DNA of 64,000 nucleotides, taken from positions 1 to 64,000 of the forward strand of contig JAIRRS010000116.1 in assembly GCA_031255855.1 (NCBI GenBank), given 5' to 3'. Numbering within the stretch: position 1 is the stretch's first letter; each line of letters starts with the position of its first letter. Below the pieces are notes generated by a model. That model ran no database searches. It was not told where the DNA came from and saw only the letters and a program-made list of their open reading frames with translations. The stretch is from Tannerellaceae bacterium. Its GTDB lineage: Bacteria > Bacteroidota > Bacteroidia > Bacteroidales > Tannerellaceae. Position numbers and translations under genes: made by a program. This document shows, one piece after another, positions 54,879 to 64,000 of this stretch.

Positions 54879-56033
54879 TCAGAGAGCTTTCCTTATATCT
54901 CCATCAAGCGTGTTGATATCTTCAATGCGTTTAACGATTTCGCCTTTTTTATTGATAAGGAATAGAGCCGGGAGTTGTTTCACATTATATAATGCGGCTA
55001 TTTGGGAATAGGCAGATTCCGGGTCGTGTACGCAAATCCAAGGGAGTTTAGAAGAGACGTTTTTCCAGAAATGCGTGTCTATGTCTAATGATACTTGGTA
55101 TATTTCAAAACCCTTTGCTTTGTACTTTTCATATAATTCCGCCAAATTCATGTTCAGAGCTGGAGACCATTCGCTTTGATAAGCGGTGAAGTTTACCAAT
55201 ACTGTTTTATTGTTGGCTACAGACGATAATTTAACAACTTCGCCACGCAGGTTTGTCAATGAAATATCCAGGTAATTTATCTCTTGCAGGTTGATGCGAT
55301 CCGTCTCCAATACACGTTGCTGGCGGATTACTTTGATGGATTGCAAAGCCAGGTTGTGAAGATGTTTGGTTCTCGGATTTTCTGGATAATAATGGTCGAA
55401 ACTGGTTGCCACGATTCCATATGCCTTAGAATCGTTTTTATCGTATAAATTGAAGAACAGCAAGCCATCGATTGTTTGGAATAAGGCGAAATATGCCGTT
55501 GTAGACATAGGAGTCGAATAAATGTGTTTCCAGGCAACGTCCTTGTAGGCATCGGCAGCTTCCAGAACTTGTGTACGATACGTTGTGTCGGATATCAGTT
55601 TGCTGTCATAATCCTTACGGAGACGGCCGATGGCCTGGTTTGCATCCAACTGAGCCAGGGTAATCTGCTTAATCGCTTTTGAATTCTCGGAACCCTCTAT
55701 CATATATGATGTGGCAAACGTTCCTGCATCAGCCGTGAAAGTAAGTATTTCTGTAGAGTCTATCGAAAAATTTATCAATTGGTTGTTCAGACGGAAACGA
55801 TAGAAATCAGGATATTCGGGACGGGGCTGTTTGAAAGTGAACTTGCCGGCGGCATTCAGTTTTACGGAATCCAATACACCTACAGACGATACGCCCACGT
55901 GCTCAAGAAACATGGTTTGCCCGTCGGCTCCGGACACAACTCCTTTGACGGTAAAGTTCTCATCACTACAAGCTGTCAGAAAAATCAATGTCGCCCCAAG
56001 AGCCATCATCAAGTGTCTAGTTAATCGTCTCAT
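54879..56033 (-). CDS. Lipoprotein with DUF4369 domain and TlpA-like thioredoxin fold lacking CXXC
   Basis: A 384-aa lipoprotein. The signal ends with LIFLTAC, Cys22. Residues about 25-240 are a DUF4369-type N-terminal domain (FTVKGVVSGADGQTMFLEHV). Residues about 255-384 have the thioredoxin fold (KTVLVNFTAY, QVSLDIDTHFWKN, LPALFLINKKGEIVKR). Where TlpA proteins have WCxxC, this one reads YQSEWSPA, so it has no redox-active cysteines and cannot act as a classic disulfide reductase. The expected cis-Pro is kept (LPALF). It has its own promoter upstream and does not belong to the SusCD transcript. Confidence 0.85.
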   Translation of the reverse strand: MRRLTRHLMMALGATLIFLTACSDENFTVKGVVSGADGQTMFLEHVGVSSVGVLDSVKLNAAGKFTFKQPRPEYPDFYRFRLNNQLINFSIDSTEILTFTADAGTFATSYMIEGSENSKAIKQITLAQLDANQAIGRLRKDYDSKLISDTTYRTQVLEAADAYKDVAWKHIYSTPMSTTAYFALFQTIDGLLFFNLYDKNDSKAYGIVATSFDHYYPENPRTKHLHNLALQSIKVIRQQRVLETDRINLQEINYLDISLTNLRGEVVKLSSVANNKTVLVNFTAYQSEWSPALNMNLAELYEKYKAKGFEIYQVSLDIDTHFWKNVSSKLPWICVHDPESAYSQIAALYNVKQLPALFLINKKGEIVKRIEDINTLDGDIRKAL

Positions 56034-56065
56034 AATATAGATATCCTCGTTTTATTATTTGGATG

Positions 56066-56098
56066 CAAATATACATTAATTTAGAATTGAACAGCAAA
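56066..56098 (-). promoter_or_regulatory. Promoter of the DUF4369 lipoprotein: TTTG, 21-bp spacer, TATATTTG
   Basis: CAAATATA at 56066-56073 and CAAA at 56095-56098 on the + strand, read on the minus strand, give a full consensus pair with 21-bp spacing. Confidence 0.7.
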
Positions 56099-56189
56099 TA
56101 ATCCTTTTTTCTTGAAGGTATTTTCGCAAAAAAGTGCTTATAACGAGTTATTTATTGTTCGCACATACAATTGACAAATAAACTTTCAT

Positions 56190-56197
56190 TACATTTG
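56190..56197 (+). promoter_or_regulatory. -7 promoter box (TACATTTG) of pnp
   Basis: Exact TAnnTTTG match 38 bases before the pnp ATG. Confidence 0.55.
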
Positions 56198-56235
56198 CAC
56201 CAATTTTACAGATAGAAAATAAGAATAAAAGAATT

Positions 56236-58455
56236 ATGGTTAATCCAATTAACAAAACGATTGATTTGGGTGATGGAAGAACAATCACCATTGAAACCGG
56301 GAAATTGGCAAAACAGGCAGACGGAGCAGTTTCTGTCCGTATGGGCAACACGATGCTGCTTGCCACTGTTACAGCCGCCAAAGATGCAAATCCCGGTGTT
56401 GACTTTATGCCTTTGCAGGTTGAATATAAAGAAAAATTTTCCGCATATGGCCGTTTCCCAGGTGGATTTACGAAGAGGGAAGGAAAAGCCTCCGATTATG
56501 AAATACTTACTTCGCGTTTAGTAGACCGTGCACTTCGTCCGCTTTTTCCGGACAATTATCATGCTGAAGTGTACGTGAATATAATATTGTTTTCGTCTGA
56601 TGGCAATGACATGCCCGACGCACTGGCCGGTTTGGCTGCTTCGGCTGCATTAGCTGTTTCCGATATACCTTTCAATGGTCCAATTTCAGAAGTGCGTGTA
56701 GCGCGCATTGACGGGAAATTTGTACTAAACCCCACCTTTACTGAACTGGAAAAAGCCGACATCGATATTATGGTAGGCGCTACTATCGACAATATCATGA
56801 TGGTAGAAGGTGAAATGGATGAAGTACAAGAGTATGAAATGCTTGAAGCCATCAAAGTAGCTCATGAAGCCATCAAAGTACAATGCCAGGTTCAATTGGA
56901 ATTGTCTGAAGCTTGTGGTAAACTGACCAAACGTGAATACGACCACGAGGTGAATGACGAAGAACTTCGCAAAGATGTTCATGAAAAATGTTACGATAAA
57001 GTCTATGCGATAGCCATTTCCGGTTCGGCCAAGCACGAACGTTCGGATGCGTTCGCAAAGGTGGTAGAAGATTATAAAGCGACTTTTACTGCAGAAGAAC
57101 TGGAAGAAAAAGCAGAAATGATAGGCCGCTACTACCACGATGTGGAAAAAGAAGCAATGCGTCGCGCCATCTTGGATGAAGGCAAACGTCTGGATGGCCG
57201 TAAGACTACAGAGATTCGCCCTATCTGGTGTGAAGTCGACTACCTTCCCGGCCCTCATGGTTCAGCTGTGTTTACACGTGGGGAAACCCAATCTCTTACA
57301 ACAGTCACTTTAGGGACCAAAGCCGACGAGAAGACTATTGATGATGTACTAAACCGTAGTAAGGAACGTTTCCTTTTGCATTATAATTTCCCTCCTTTTT
57401 CTACCGGGGAAGCAAGAGCGTCACGTGGTGTGGGCCGTCGTGAAGTAGGACATGGTAATCTGGCCCATCGTGCTTTGAAACGTATGATTCCGGCTGATTA
57501 TCCTTATGTGATTCGTGTTGTTTCCGATATCCTTGAGTCAAACGGTTCTTCTTCCATGGCCACTGTTTGCGCCGGAACACTTGCCTTGATGGATGCTGGT
57601 GTGAAAATGAAAAAACCGGTTTCAGGCATTGCTATGGGGCTTATTTCCGAAAATAAAGGAGCTAATTTTGCCGTTCTTTCCGACATACTTGGTGACGAAG
57701 ACCATTTAGGAGATATGGACTTCAAGGTAACCGGAACCAAGGATGGTATTACTGCCACCCAAATGGATATCAAGGTAGATGGTTTATCTTACAAAATCTT
57801 GGAAGAAGCTTTGAATCAGGCAAAAGAAGGTCGTCTGCATATTCTTGGCAAGCTGACTGATACTATCACCGAACCTCGCGAAGATTTGAAACCGCATGCT
57901 CCTCGCATTGAATCATTGACGATTGGTAAAGAGTTCATTGGCGCTATCATTGGTCCGGGTGGAAAAATCATTCAGGGAATTCAGGAAAAAACAGGCGCTA
58001 TTATTTCTATTGAAGAAGTTGACGGTGTAGGTAAAATAGAAATTTCCGGCACAAATAAAGAGACGATTGACACAGCGTTGAAAGCGATCAAAGCTATTGT
58101 GGCTGTTCCTGAAGTAGGGGAAACTTACGAAGGAAAGATTTCGTCTGTTATGCCTTATGGAGCATTTGTGGAATTCATGCCCGGCAAAGATGGTTTGCTC
58201 CATATTTCCGAGATAGATTGGAAACGTTTGGAAACTGTTGAACAGGCCGGATTAAAAGAAGGCGATTTGGTAGAAGTTAAGCTTGTGGATATCGACCCCA
58301 AGACCGGAAAATTTAAACTTTCACGTAAAGTATTATTCCCGAAGCCCGAAGGATATGAAGAACGTCCGCCTCGCCCTGAACGCGGCGATAGAAACGACCG
58401 CGACCGTGGAGGAAGAGACTATCGGAATAACAACAACAGGCGTCGTCAGGAATAA
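56236..58455 (+). CDS. pnp: Polyribonucleotide nucleotidyltransferase
   Basis: 3'-5' phosphorolytic RNase of the RNA degradation machinery. The 739-aa protein has two RNase PH domains ([20 protein letters not shown] near residue 75; [20 protein letters not shown] near 385), then a KH domain ([20 protein letters not shown] near 570), an S1 domain (GEVYEGKI-like, [20 protein letters not shown]) and a basic, disordered Arg/Asn-rich tail. Length is typical. A strong bidirectional hairpin follows. Confidence 0.97.
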   Translation: MVNPINKTIDLGDGRTITIETGKLAKQADGAVSVRMGNTMLLATVTAAKDANPGVDFMPLQVEYKEKFSAYGRFPGGFTKREGKASDYEILTSRLVDRALRPLFPDNYHAEVYVNIILFSSDGNDMPDALAGLAASAALAVSDIPFNGPISEVRVARIDGKFVLNPTFTELEKADIDIMVGATIDNIMMVEGEMDEVQEYEMLEAIKVAHEAIKVQCQVQLELSEACGKLTKREYDHEVNDEELRKDVHEKCYDKVYAIAISGSAKHERSDAFAKVVEDYKATFTAEELEEKAEMIGRYYHDVEKEAMRRAILDEGKRLDGRKTTEIRPIWCEVDYLPGPHGSAVFTRGETQSLTTVTLGTKADEKTIDDVLNRSKERFLLHYNFPPFSTGEARASRGVGRREVGHGNLAHRALKRMIPADYPYVIRVVSDILESNGSSSMATVCAGTLALMDAGVKMKKPVSGIAMGLISENKGANFAVLSDILGDEDHLGDMDFKVTGTKDGITATQMDIKVDGLSYKILEEALNQAKEGRLHILGKLTDTITEPREDLKPHAPRIESLTIGKEFIGAIIGPGGKIIQGIQEKTGAIISIEEVDGVGKIEISGTNKETIDTALKAIKAIVAVPEVGETYEGKISSVMPYGAFVEFMPGKDGLLHISEIDWKRLETVEQAGLKEGDLVEVKLVDIDPKTGKFKLSRKVLFPKPEGYEERPPRPERGDRNDRDRGGRDYRNNNNRRRQE

Positions 58456-58508
58456 AAAGACACAGGCCATTCGTGGAATACGTAGCAAGGCCTTTTAAGA
58501 CATTCAAT

Positions 58509-58543
58509 AAAAAACGGAGAGCATTATTTGTTCTCCGTTTTTT
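58509..58543. terminator. Bidirectional terminator between pnp and fumarase
   Basis: AAAAAACGGAGA and TCTCCGTTTTTT are perfect 12-bp complements with an 11-base loop. The A- and T-runs on both sides let it end transcription of pnp and of the convergent fumarase gene. Confidence 0.9.
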
Positions 58544-58580
58544 ATGATGCGTCCCGCGTGTTCCGGTAGGCGGACTGTTT

Positions 58581-60197
58581 TTATAGCTGTTTGAAAAAAT
58601 CATTACCCTTGTTGTCTACCAAAATGAAAGCCGGGAAGTTTTCTACTTCTATCTTCCAGATGGCTTCCATTCCCAATTCAGGATATTCAAGGCATTCTAC
58701 TTTCTTGATACTGTCTTGAGCCAAGATAGCTGCCGGGCCTCCAATGCTCCCCAGATAAAAGCCGCCATGTTTTTTACAAGCATCGGTTACCTGTTGACTA
58801 CGGTTTCCTTTGGCAATCATAATTAAGCTGCCGCCGTTTTCCTGAAACAGGTCTACATACGAATCCATACGTCCGGCTGTTGTCGGGCCGAAAGAACCCG
58901 AAGCCATTCCTTCCGGGGTTTTTGCCGGACCGGCATAGTAAATCGGATGGTCTTTAACATATTGAGGCAAGCCTTGTCCGCTATCCAAACGTTCTTTTAG
59001 TTTAGCATGGGCAATATCCCGGCCCACAACAATTGTTCCTGAAAGAGAAAGGCGGGTAGCTACCGGATATTTGTCTAATTCCTTAAGAATGTCGTTCATC
59101 GGTTGGTTCAGGTTAATCTTTACAGCCTCTCCTTCCCCTGCCTGGCGGAATTCTTCGGGAATAAAACGTCCCGGATTGGTTTCCAGCTTTTCAATCCAAA
59201 TTCCGTCTTTGTTTATTTTCGCTTTGATATTACGGTCGGCCGAGCAAGATACCCCCATACCTACCGGACAAGATGCTCCGTGGCGAGGCAAACGTATGAT
59301 GCGAATATCATGGGCGAAATATTTTCCGCCGAACTGTGCTCCAAGTCCTATTTTGCACGATTCTTCCAATACTTTCTTTTCAAGTTCGATGTCGCGGAAA
59401 GCTTGTCCGCCTTCGTTGCCCGAAGTTGGAAGCGTGTCATAATAATGAGCGGACGCCAGTTTGACGGTTTTCAGGTTGGTCTCGGCAGAAGTTCCGCCGA
59501 TCACAAAAGCAATATGGTAGGGAGGGCATGCTGCCGTACCCAACGTTTTCATTTTTTCCACCAAGAAAGGAACCAGCTTTTCAGGAGTCAGCAGCGCTTT
59601 TGTTTCCTGATATAAATATGTTTTATTGGCGGAACCGCCACCTTTTGCTACACAGAGGAATTTGTACTCGTTTCCTTTGGTGGCATATAAATCAATCTGA
59701 GCCGGAAGGTTACAGCCGGTATTGACTTCTTTGTACATATCCAGCGGTGCATTCTGTGAGTAACGCAAGTTTTCCTCGGTATATGTTTTATAAACGCCTT
59801 TGGAAAGCGCTTCTTCGTCGTTACCGTCTGTCCATACTTGTTGTCCTTTTTTTCCTACGATGATAGCAGTCCCCGTATCTTGACAGAAAGGAAGCTTGCC
59901 TTTTGCCGATACTTCCGCGTTGCGGAGGAAGGTTAACGCCACGAACTTATCGTTGCCGCTGGCTTCCGGGTCGGCAAGTACTTTTGCGACCTGTGCCTGA
60001 TGGTCGGGGCGCAGATAAAAAGCGACGTCACGAAAGGCCGCGTTTGCCAGCTTGGTTAGTCCTTCTTCTTCTACTTTTAGGATTTCTTTTCCTTCAAATC
60101 CGGTAACCGATACGTGCTCTTTGGTAAGCAAATAGTACTCAGTTGTATCCTTTCCCATGGGGAACGGCTCCTGATACTTAAATGGAGGTGTTGCCAT
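58581..60197 (-). CDS. Class I fumarate hydratase (4Fe-4S)
   Basis: Interconverts fumarate and malate with an oxygen-sensitive iron-sulfur cluster. The 538-aa protein carries the N-terminal domain with [16 protein letters not shown] near residue 103, whose Cys is a cluster ligand; further Cys residues lie in ACPPYH and [20 protein letters not shown]. The C-terminal fumarase domain has [20 protein letters not shown] and [19 protein letters not shown]. Length and layout match the fumA/fumB type. It has its own promoter and faces pnp. Confidence 0.95.
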   Translation of the reverse strand: MATPPFKYQEPFPMGKDTTEYYLLTKEHVSVTGFEGKEILKVEEEGLTKLANAAFRDVAFYLRPDHQAQVAKVLADPEASGNDKFVALTFLRNAEVSAKGKLPFCQDTGTAIIVGKKGQQVWTDGNDEEALSKGVYKTYTEENLRYSQNAPLDMYKEVNTGCNLPAQIDLYATKGNEYKFLCVAKGGGSANKTYLYQETKALLTPEKLVPFLVEKMKTLGTAACPPYHIAFVIGGTSAETNLKTVKLASAHYYDTLPTSGNEGGQAFRDIELEKKVLEESCKIGLGAQFGGKYFAHDIRIIRLPRHGASCPVGMGVSCSADRNIKAKINKDGIWIEKLETNPGRFIPEEFRQAGEGEAVKINLNQPMNDILKELDKYPVATRLSLSGTIVVGRDIAHAKLKERLDSGQGLPQYVKDHPIYYAGPAKTPEGMASGSFGPTTAGRMDSYVDLFQENGGSLIMIAKGNRSQQVTDACKKHGGFYLGSIGGPAAILAQDSIKKVECLEYPELGMEAIWKIEVENFPAFILVDNKGNDFFKQL

Positions 60198-60241
60198 AGC
60201 ATTTAAATTAAGAATGATTATTGATTTGTTTTTTAAACAGG

Positions 60242-60249
60242 CAAATGTA
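60242..60249 (-). promoter_or_regulatory. -7 promoter box (TACATTTG) of the fumarase gene
   Basis: CAAATGTA on the + strand, 44 bases upstream of the fumarase ATG. Confidence 0.5.
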
Positions 60250-60265
60250 CTGATTATTTTCCAAT

Positions 60266-60637
60266 TTATCTTTTTTGCAGAGGGGCATAAAAAGCATCTT
60301 CGATATGCTCAATTTTATATCCGTTATCATCCTTTATCAGGGTAATAATATCAAAGCGTACCGGCATACTCAGGCGAAAATAACGGGCATACACGTCGGC
60401 GGCAGATACAATTCGTTTTATTTTCCCTTTATCCACGGCGTCTTCGGGAGCTATCAGGCAACCGTAAGAGCGCGTCTTCACTTCTACAATGATCAATTCG
60501 TCATCTTTGGTAGCCACAATGTCTAATTCATAATGGCGGAAACGCCAATTGGAATGGAAAATGACATAATCATGTTGGATAAGATAATTCCGGGCTTCTT
60601 CCTCGCCCTCTTTTCCGATAAGGTTTTGTTCAATCAT
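60266..60637 (-). CDS. yraN: YraN family protein (UPF0102, endonuclease-like)
   Basis: A 123-aa protein of the restriction-endonuclease-like fold. [37 protein letters not shown] and KTRSYGC contain the Glu, Asp and Glu-x-Lys residues of the PD-(D/E)xK site. Its role is unknown, but its fold suggests action on nucleic acid. It starts 37 bp from the divergent small gene at 60706. Confidence 0.9.
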   Translation of the reverse strand: MIEQNLIGKEGEEEARNYLIQHDYVIFHSNWRFRHYELDIVATKDDELIIVEVKTRSYGCLIAPEDAVDKGKIKRIVSAADVYARYFRLSMPVRFDIITLIKDDNGYKIEHIEDAFYAPLQKR

Positions 60638-60653
60638 AAAGCGTTAATTTGCA

Positions 60654-60661
60654 CAAATATA
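60654..60661 (-). promoter_or_regulatory. -7 promoter box (TATATTTG) of yraN
   Basis: CAAATATA on the + strand, 16 bases upstream of the yraN ATG. Confidence 0.5.
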
Positions 60662-60693
60662 ATCATTTTCTTTTTTATTTAATGTTTCGCCTT

Positions 60694-60701
60694 TATATTT
60701 G
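60694..60701 (+). promoter_or_regulatory. -7 promoter box (TATATTTG) abutting the 60706 start
   Basis: An exact TAnnTTTG box that ends four bases before the ATG at 60706, so transcription would start near the start codon. This also argues against the longer upstream frame. Confidence 0.5.
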
Positions 60702-60705
60702 CAGT

Positions 60706-60945
60706 ATGAAGAAAAAGAAAGGATATAAATCGCAAGGGCATGCACAATTATCAAAAAAGGCCCGTATCCACAGAGTTGTTTTTATGCTTAATGACGAAGA
60801 GTATAAGGCAATGTTAGCTCATTTTTCAAGATATAAGATTGAAAATAGATCCCGTTGGTATCGCGAACTTATCTTCACAAATATCTTCCGCATCCAGGAG
60901 GAAGATTATCCGACCCTTTTTAAGGAGAGTGAAATGCGCGGATGA
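60706..60945 (+). CDS. Small conserved Bacteroidales protein, possibly ribbon-helix-helix type
   Basis: A 79-aa basic protein. Its C-terminal half (VVFMLNDEEYKAMLAHFSRY, SRWYRELIF) looks like the strand-helix-helix arrangement of ribbon-helix-helix DNA-binding proteins, but no family could be named. The longer frame from 60649 was rejected because it overlaps the divergent promoters. Its last bases overlap the tadA start (ATGA), so the genes are translationally coupled. Confidence 0.6.
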   Translation: MKKKKGYKSQGHAQLSKKARIHRVVFMLNDEEYKAMLAHFSRYKIENRSRWYRELIFTNIFRIQEEDYPTLFKESEMRG

Positions 60946-61394
60946 ATCCATTAAATGACGAATATTTTATGAAGCAAGCCCTTGCCGAGGCGAAAGAAGC
61001 AGCCGCGGAAGGAGAAGTTCCCGTCGGGGCGGTTATCGTTTGCGACGGGCGCATTATCGCACGGGCGCACAACCAGACCGAATGTCTGAACGACCCTACC
61101 GCGCATGCGGAGATGCTCGCCATCACTTCAGCCACCAATGTGCTTGGAGCCAAATATCTTACGGGATGTACCCTTTATGTAACGGTTGAACCTTGTGTGA
61201 TGTGCGCCGGAGCAATCGGCTGGTCCCAATTGGGAGGAGTGGTGTATGGAGCTTCCGACGAAAAGAGAGGCTTCCGGCAATTTGCCCCTAAGGCGTTACA
61301 TCCCAAAACGATTGTAAAAAATGGTATTTTGGAAGAAGAGTGTGCCAGTGAAATGATTGATTTTTTCCATAAACGCAGGCAGGCTATTCCTTAA
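60942..61394 (+). CDS. tadA: tRNA-specific adenosine deaminase
   Basis: Deaminates the wobble adenosine 34 to inosine in tRNA-Arg(ACG). The 150-aa protein has the zinc-binding motif AHAEM and the PCVMC motif (EPCVMCAGAI), with the nearby GARE-like strand region VVYGASDEKRGF. Its start overlaps the upstream gene and its end overlaps the convergent DUF4834 gene by 11 bp. Confidence 0.95.
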   Translation: MNPLNDEYFMKQALAEAKEAAAEGEVPVGAVIVCDGRIIARAHNQTECLNDPTAHAEMLAITSATNVLGAKYLTGCTLYVTVEPCVMCAGAIGWSQLGGVVYGASDEKRGFRQFAPKALHPKTIVKNGILEEECASEMIDFFHKRRQAIP

Positions 61395-61644
61395 TTTCTT
61401 CGTAATCCACATATTCACCATCTTCTTTCGTGAAAATTTTCTTTCGTGAAGATGTTGTGTTTTCTTTTTGTTTTGCATTTCGTTGGTTAGAAGCATTTTT
61501 TGCCGCTTGGCGTTGCTGGCGGGCTCTTTTTTCATTTTCGCTTTCGCCGAATAATATACGTTTAAGCGTGCGAAGGAAGGAAAAACCCAACATCAGGGTC
61601 ATCAGGACAATGAAAAAAACAATAAAGAATAAAAACTTAAACAT
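61384..61644 (-). CDS. DUF4834 family small membrane protein
   Basis: An 86-aa protein with one N-terminal membrane helix (FLFFIVFFIVLMTLMLGFSF) and a basic, then acidic, cytoplasmic tail ending EDGEYVDYEEIKE, typical of Bacteroidetes DUF4834. Role unknown. It has its own TATCTTTG promoter upstream. Confidence 0.8.
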   Translation of the reverse strand: MFKFLFFIVFFIVLMTLMLGFSFLRTLKRILFGESENEKRARQQRQAAKNASNQRNAKQKENTTSSRKKIFTKEDGEYVDYEEIKE

Positions 61645-61681
61645 ATCGGATGTATCTAATTATTATATGTGCGTGAAACTA

Positions 61682-61689
61682 CAAAGATA
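61682..61689 (-). promoter_or_regulatory. -7 promoter box (TATCTTTG) of the DUF4834 gene
   Basis: CAAAGATA on the + strand, 37 bases upstream of the DUF4834 ATG. Confidence 0.5.
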
Positions 61690-61699
61690 GGAATCTTGC

Positions 61700-62401
61700 T
61701 TAACTCTTTTTGTTAAAAATAGACAAGAGAACATATAGAAAAATAGCGCCTGCTATTCCTAAGAACCCAAACAAGATGACAAACAGGATTGTACACGCAA
61801 CCAACAAATATCTCAATTCATTTCCTTTCCAGGCTAATGATTTGATTTTTAAAGAAAACATAGGTATTTCGGATACCAATAAAAAAGAGGTTAGCGTGGC
61901 AGATATAATAACAGCCGCCACAAATGCCGTTTCGTTCAAATGAATGGCAGGTTGCAGGGAATAGCCTAGCGAAGACCAGAACAACGCATGCGCCGGAACC
62001 GGTAGCCCGATAAAGGAAGTAGTCTGGCGCTCGTCAATATTAAACTTCGCCAGGCGCAAACCGGAGAATGCCGGAATAACAAATGCCAGATAAGGGATAT
62101 ATATATTCAGCATCCCTAACGGTAAGAAAGGAGAAGCTTCGCAAAGCAAATGGAAGACAATCATACCGGGCGCAACGCCGAAACTAACCAAATCACTCAG
62201 TGAATCCAATTCTTTGCCCATCGGGGAATAAGCTTTCAGTATACGGGCGGCAAATCCATCGAGGAAATCGAAAACAGAAGCGATGATTACCCAGATAAGC
62301 GCCCATAAAAGATTGCTCTCCAATGCCATGACGCTGGCAATACATCCTGAAACCAAGCTCAGGCAGGTGATAACGTTTGGGATATGTCGACGAATATTCA
62401 T
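61700..62401 (-). CDS. pssA: CDP-diacylglycerol--serine O-phosphatidyltransferase
   Basis: Makes phosphatidylserine from CDP-diacylglycerol and serine at the membrane. The 233-aa protein has six to seven hydrophobic segments and the CDP-alcohol phosphatidyltransferase motif in FDFLDGFAARILKAYSPMGK plus ELDSLSD (DG-x2-AR-x8-G-x3-D-x3-D) near residue 45. It lies 19 bp after psd, so the two steps of phosphatidylethanolamine synthesis are co-transcribed. Confidence 0.93.
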   Translation of the reverse strand: MNIRRHIPNVITCLSLVSGCIASVMALESNLLWALIWVIIASVFDFLDGFAARILKAYSPMGKELDSLSDLVSFGVAPGMIVFHLLCEASPFLPLGMLNIYIPYLAFVIPAFSGLRLAKFNIDERQTTSFIGLPVPAHALFWSSLGYSLQPAIHLNETAFVAAVIISATLTSFLLVSEIPMFSLKIKSLAWKGNELRYLLVACTILFVILFGFLGIAGAIFLYVLLSIFNKKS

Positions 62402-62420
62402 GGGGTTGGTTAAGTTTGAT

Positions 62421-63116
62421 TTATTTTGCCAGACGTGCGATAGGCGTTTGATTTCCAGTTACTTTCTGATCCATTTCTATGAGTATTTCACTTTCCAGGG
62501 GGATATAGACATCTACCCGCGAGCCGAACTTAATAAAGCCCATCTGGTCGTCTACATGGCACGGTTCACCCATTTTGGCATAGGTGACAATCCGCCGGGC
62601 GACAGCTCCCGCGATTTGCCGCGCCAGGATATCTTTTCCGCATGCTGTCGTGATAACTACGGCCGAACGTTCGTTCTCCGTACTGCTTTTCGGAAGGTAT
62701 GCTGCCATGAAACGTCCCTGGTTATGGGATACATGCTTTACAGTCCCGTTTACCGGAAACCAGTTGGCATGCACATTAAAGACCGACATGAAGACCGATA
62801 TCTGGATGCATTTCCGGCAGAGGATTTCATTTTCCATTACTTCCTCAATCGCTACAACAGTACCGTCGGCAGGAGCAATCACCAACCCTTCGGAATCGAA
62901 AGGAAAACGCCGGAACGGACTGCGGAAAAAGTTGAGTACCAAGAAAAACAAAACAGCCGATAAAAAGGCCACTATGTAAAACAACGTACATTTTCCTACT
63001 GTATGGTACAAAACAAGGTTGATGAGGAACAAAACGGTGAAAAGAGTTAGCAACAAGCCTGTTCCTTCCTTATGTACCTTGTGTACTCGTATTCTTCTCA
63101 GTTTTTTCTTTGTCAT
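62421..63116 (-). CDS. psd: Phosphatidylserine decarboxylase family protein
   Basis: Converts phosphatidylserine to phosphatidylethanolamine. The 231-aa protein has two N-terminal membrane helices and the catalytic domain of the short PSD type. It ends with KFGSRVDVYIPLESEILIEM, whose Gly-Ser is the expected autocleavage site that forms the pyruvoyl group. Also seen are APADGTVVAIEEV, VHANWFPV and the HNQGRFMAAYLPK segment. It is transcribed first, then pssA. Confidence 0.9.
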   Translation of the reverse strand: MTKKKLRRIRVHKVHKEGTGLLLTLFTVLFLINLVLYHTVGKCTLFYIVAFLSAVLFFLVLNFFRSPFRRFPFDSEGLVIAPADGTVVAIEEVMENEILCRKCIQISVFMSVFNVHANWFPVNGTVKHVSHNQGRFMAAYLPKSSTENERSAVVITTACGKDILARQIAGAVARRIVTYAKMGEPCHVDDQMGFIKFGSRVDVYIPLESEILIEMDQKVTGNQTPIARLAK

Positions 63117-63123
63117 TCTGATG

Positions 63124-63131
63124 CAAAAATA
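63124..63131 (-). promoter_or_regulatory. -7 promoter box (TATTTTTG) of psd
   Basis: CAAAAATA on the + strand, seven bases upstream of the psd ATG. Exact TAnnTTTG match. Confidence 0.45.
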
Positions 63132-63148
63132 TTCATTTTTAATAAATA

Positions 63149-64000
63149 TCAGCTATCTACTGCTTCTATTTTATTTAATTCCACATACCACAGGAAGCCT
63201 TCTACCTGTGCATATCCCATTTCGCGTACTAATCTTGTATAATTCTCTACTTGATCTTGGTGGCGTTTTTCTTGTTTTCCCCCGAATTTATAGTCTACGA
63301 TAACCACTTTATCGTCCGTGATCATTACCCGGTCAGGGCGTTTGGTCTTTCCTTGTCCCAGAAGAATTTCCACTTCATTCAATACTCTTGCCGAACCGTC
63401 GTACCACGAAGATACCTCCGGATTCGATAATAGCTTTTCCAATCGTGCTGTCAAGGCAATCGCTTCTTCACGGTTGATAATGCCTGCCGACAAATAACTC
63501 TCCACGGCCGGGGGAATGTCTTTCGAAGTGTGGATAGCTCCTAATATTTCATGCATCAAAGCGCCGTGTTTCCGTTGCGCATGGTCGAAAAAGAATCCTT
63601 TCCCATGCAAGCGTAATTGGAGCCGTTCATTGGGGGGCACGGAAAAAATCCGTCCCATGGAGATTTCTTCTATGGGCTGGCCTCCTTTTTTTTGAGAAAC
63701 AGGCTGCCATGCAGCCCCCAACTCAAACATTCCGGTTTCCGTATCGAAGGGAAAGCTTTCGGTCAGCGTAGCCCAAAGCAGTTCCGCGATGGAGTTTATT
63801 TTTCCTGTTTTACCGGTCTCGTCTACGTTGTCGGGGCGGGGAGCAAAAACAATTAATTCTTCTTTTGCACGGGTGAAGGCCACATACAGCGTATTAAGGT
63901 TGTCGATATAAGCATGGAGGCGTTCTTCAAAATATGCTTTGGCGAAGATTGTTTGCGACAAGTTCTTGCTATACCTGACAGGAACCAAATGTAATTTATT
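63149..64000 (-). CDS. UvrD/AddA-like helicase with PD-(D/E)xK nuclease domain, C-terminal part
   Basis: The last 283 codons of a larger gene that runs off the right edge. Helicase motif VI is present (LYVAFTRAKEELIVFAP). The C-terminal nuclease domain has HGALMHEILGAIHTSKD, RPDRVMITDDKVVIVDYKFG (the PD-(D/E)xK core) and the QVENYTRLV end motif. This architecture fits the helicase-nuclease of AddAB-type double-strand-break repair in Bacteroidetes. The frame is open to the window edge, so the true start is not visible. Confidence 0.9.
   Translation of the reverse strand, partial: NKLHLVPVRYSKNLSQTIFAKAYFEERLHAYIDNLNTLYVAFTRAKEELIVFAPRPDNVDETGKTGKINSIAELLWATLTESFPFDTETGMFELGAAWQPVSQKKGGQPIEEISMGRIFSVPPNERLQLRLHGKGFFFDHAQRKHGALMHEILGAIHTSKDIPPAVESYLSAGIINREEAIALTARLEKLLSNPEVSSWYDGSARVLNEVEILLGQGKTKRPDRVMITDDKVVIVDYKFGGKQEKRHQDQVENYTRLVREMGYAQVEGFLWYVELNKIEAVDS

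Noticed and set aside
60649..60705. Upstream extension of the small protein before tadA
   Set aside because: The extension covers the divergent yraN and 60706 promoter boxes and adds a non-conserved hydrophobic start.

Overview
The window is chromosomal DNA from a member of the Bacteroidales, probably of the Tannerellaceae/Porphyromonadaceae/Dysgonomonadaceae group. The grounds are: Bacteroidetes promoters (-7 box TAnnTTTG) ahead of many genes, weak or absent Shine-Dalgarno sites, a SusC/SusD pair with a hybrid two-component regulator, SprA of the type IX secretion system, and several Bacteroidetes-only families (DUF3822, DUF4924, DUF4834). No tRNA, rRNA or CRISPR was seen.

Layout. 0-8.5 kb: start of a TPR lipoprotein, cardiolipin synthase, rsmD with DUF3822, a RecD-like helicase, and a run with rsmI, a coiled-coil lipoprotein and a YjjG-type phosphatase. 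8.5-24.4 kb: a long minus-strand stretch with prfC, rfbD, DUF4924, the 7.4-kb sprA, ruvA, trkH, trkA and dxs. 24.5-31.2 kb: an accessory segment between dxs and rpmH with hsdM, an expressed hsdS, a silent inverted hsdS, a tyrosine recombinase, and a glycosyltransferase gene flanked by a 28-bp direct repeat. 31.3-37.8 kb: rpmH, then a PASTA protein-rluD-ddl-acyltransferase operon, then ornithine aminotransferase and arginase. 37.8-41.8 kb: a LuxR-type two-component pair and a DUF1080/metal-hydrolase-like lipoprotein. 42-45.2 kb: a decayed accessory region with a frameshifted TolC remnant, a sensor-kinase remnant, an intact CPBP protease gene and several repeats. 45.2-54.9 kb: a hybrid two-component regulator, SusC, SusD and an orphan winged-helix protein. 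54.9-64 kb: a thioredoxin-fold lipoprotein without CXXC, pnp, class I fumarase, yraN, tadA, DUF4834, pssA, psd and the C-terminus of an AddA-like helicase-nuclease.

The most striking system is the phase-variable type I restriction-modification locus. Two hsdS genes point at each other and share two nested inverted repeats (65 bp and 62 bp, one mismatch each), with a tyrosine recombinase next to them. The silent hsdS has no in-frame ATG and an in-frame stop just outside the repeat, so it can only be read after inversion into the expression site. The nested repeats predict four HsdS proteins. No hsdR lies in the window.

The second striking feature is a dispersed element found three times (5294, 24510, 42981). 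Each copy has four CATnnnnATG boxes at an exact 22-bp period, lies in an intergenic region, and has T-rich/A-rich spacers. I do not recognise it as a named element.
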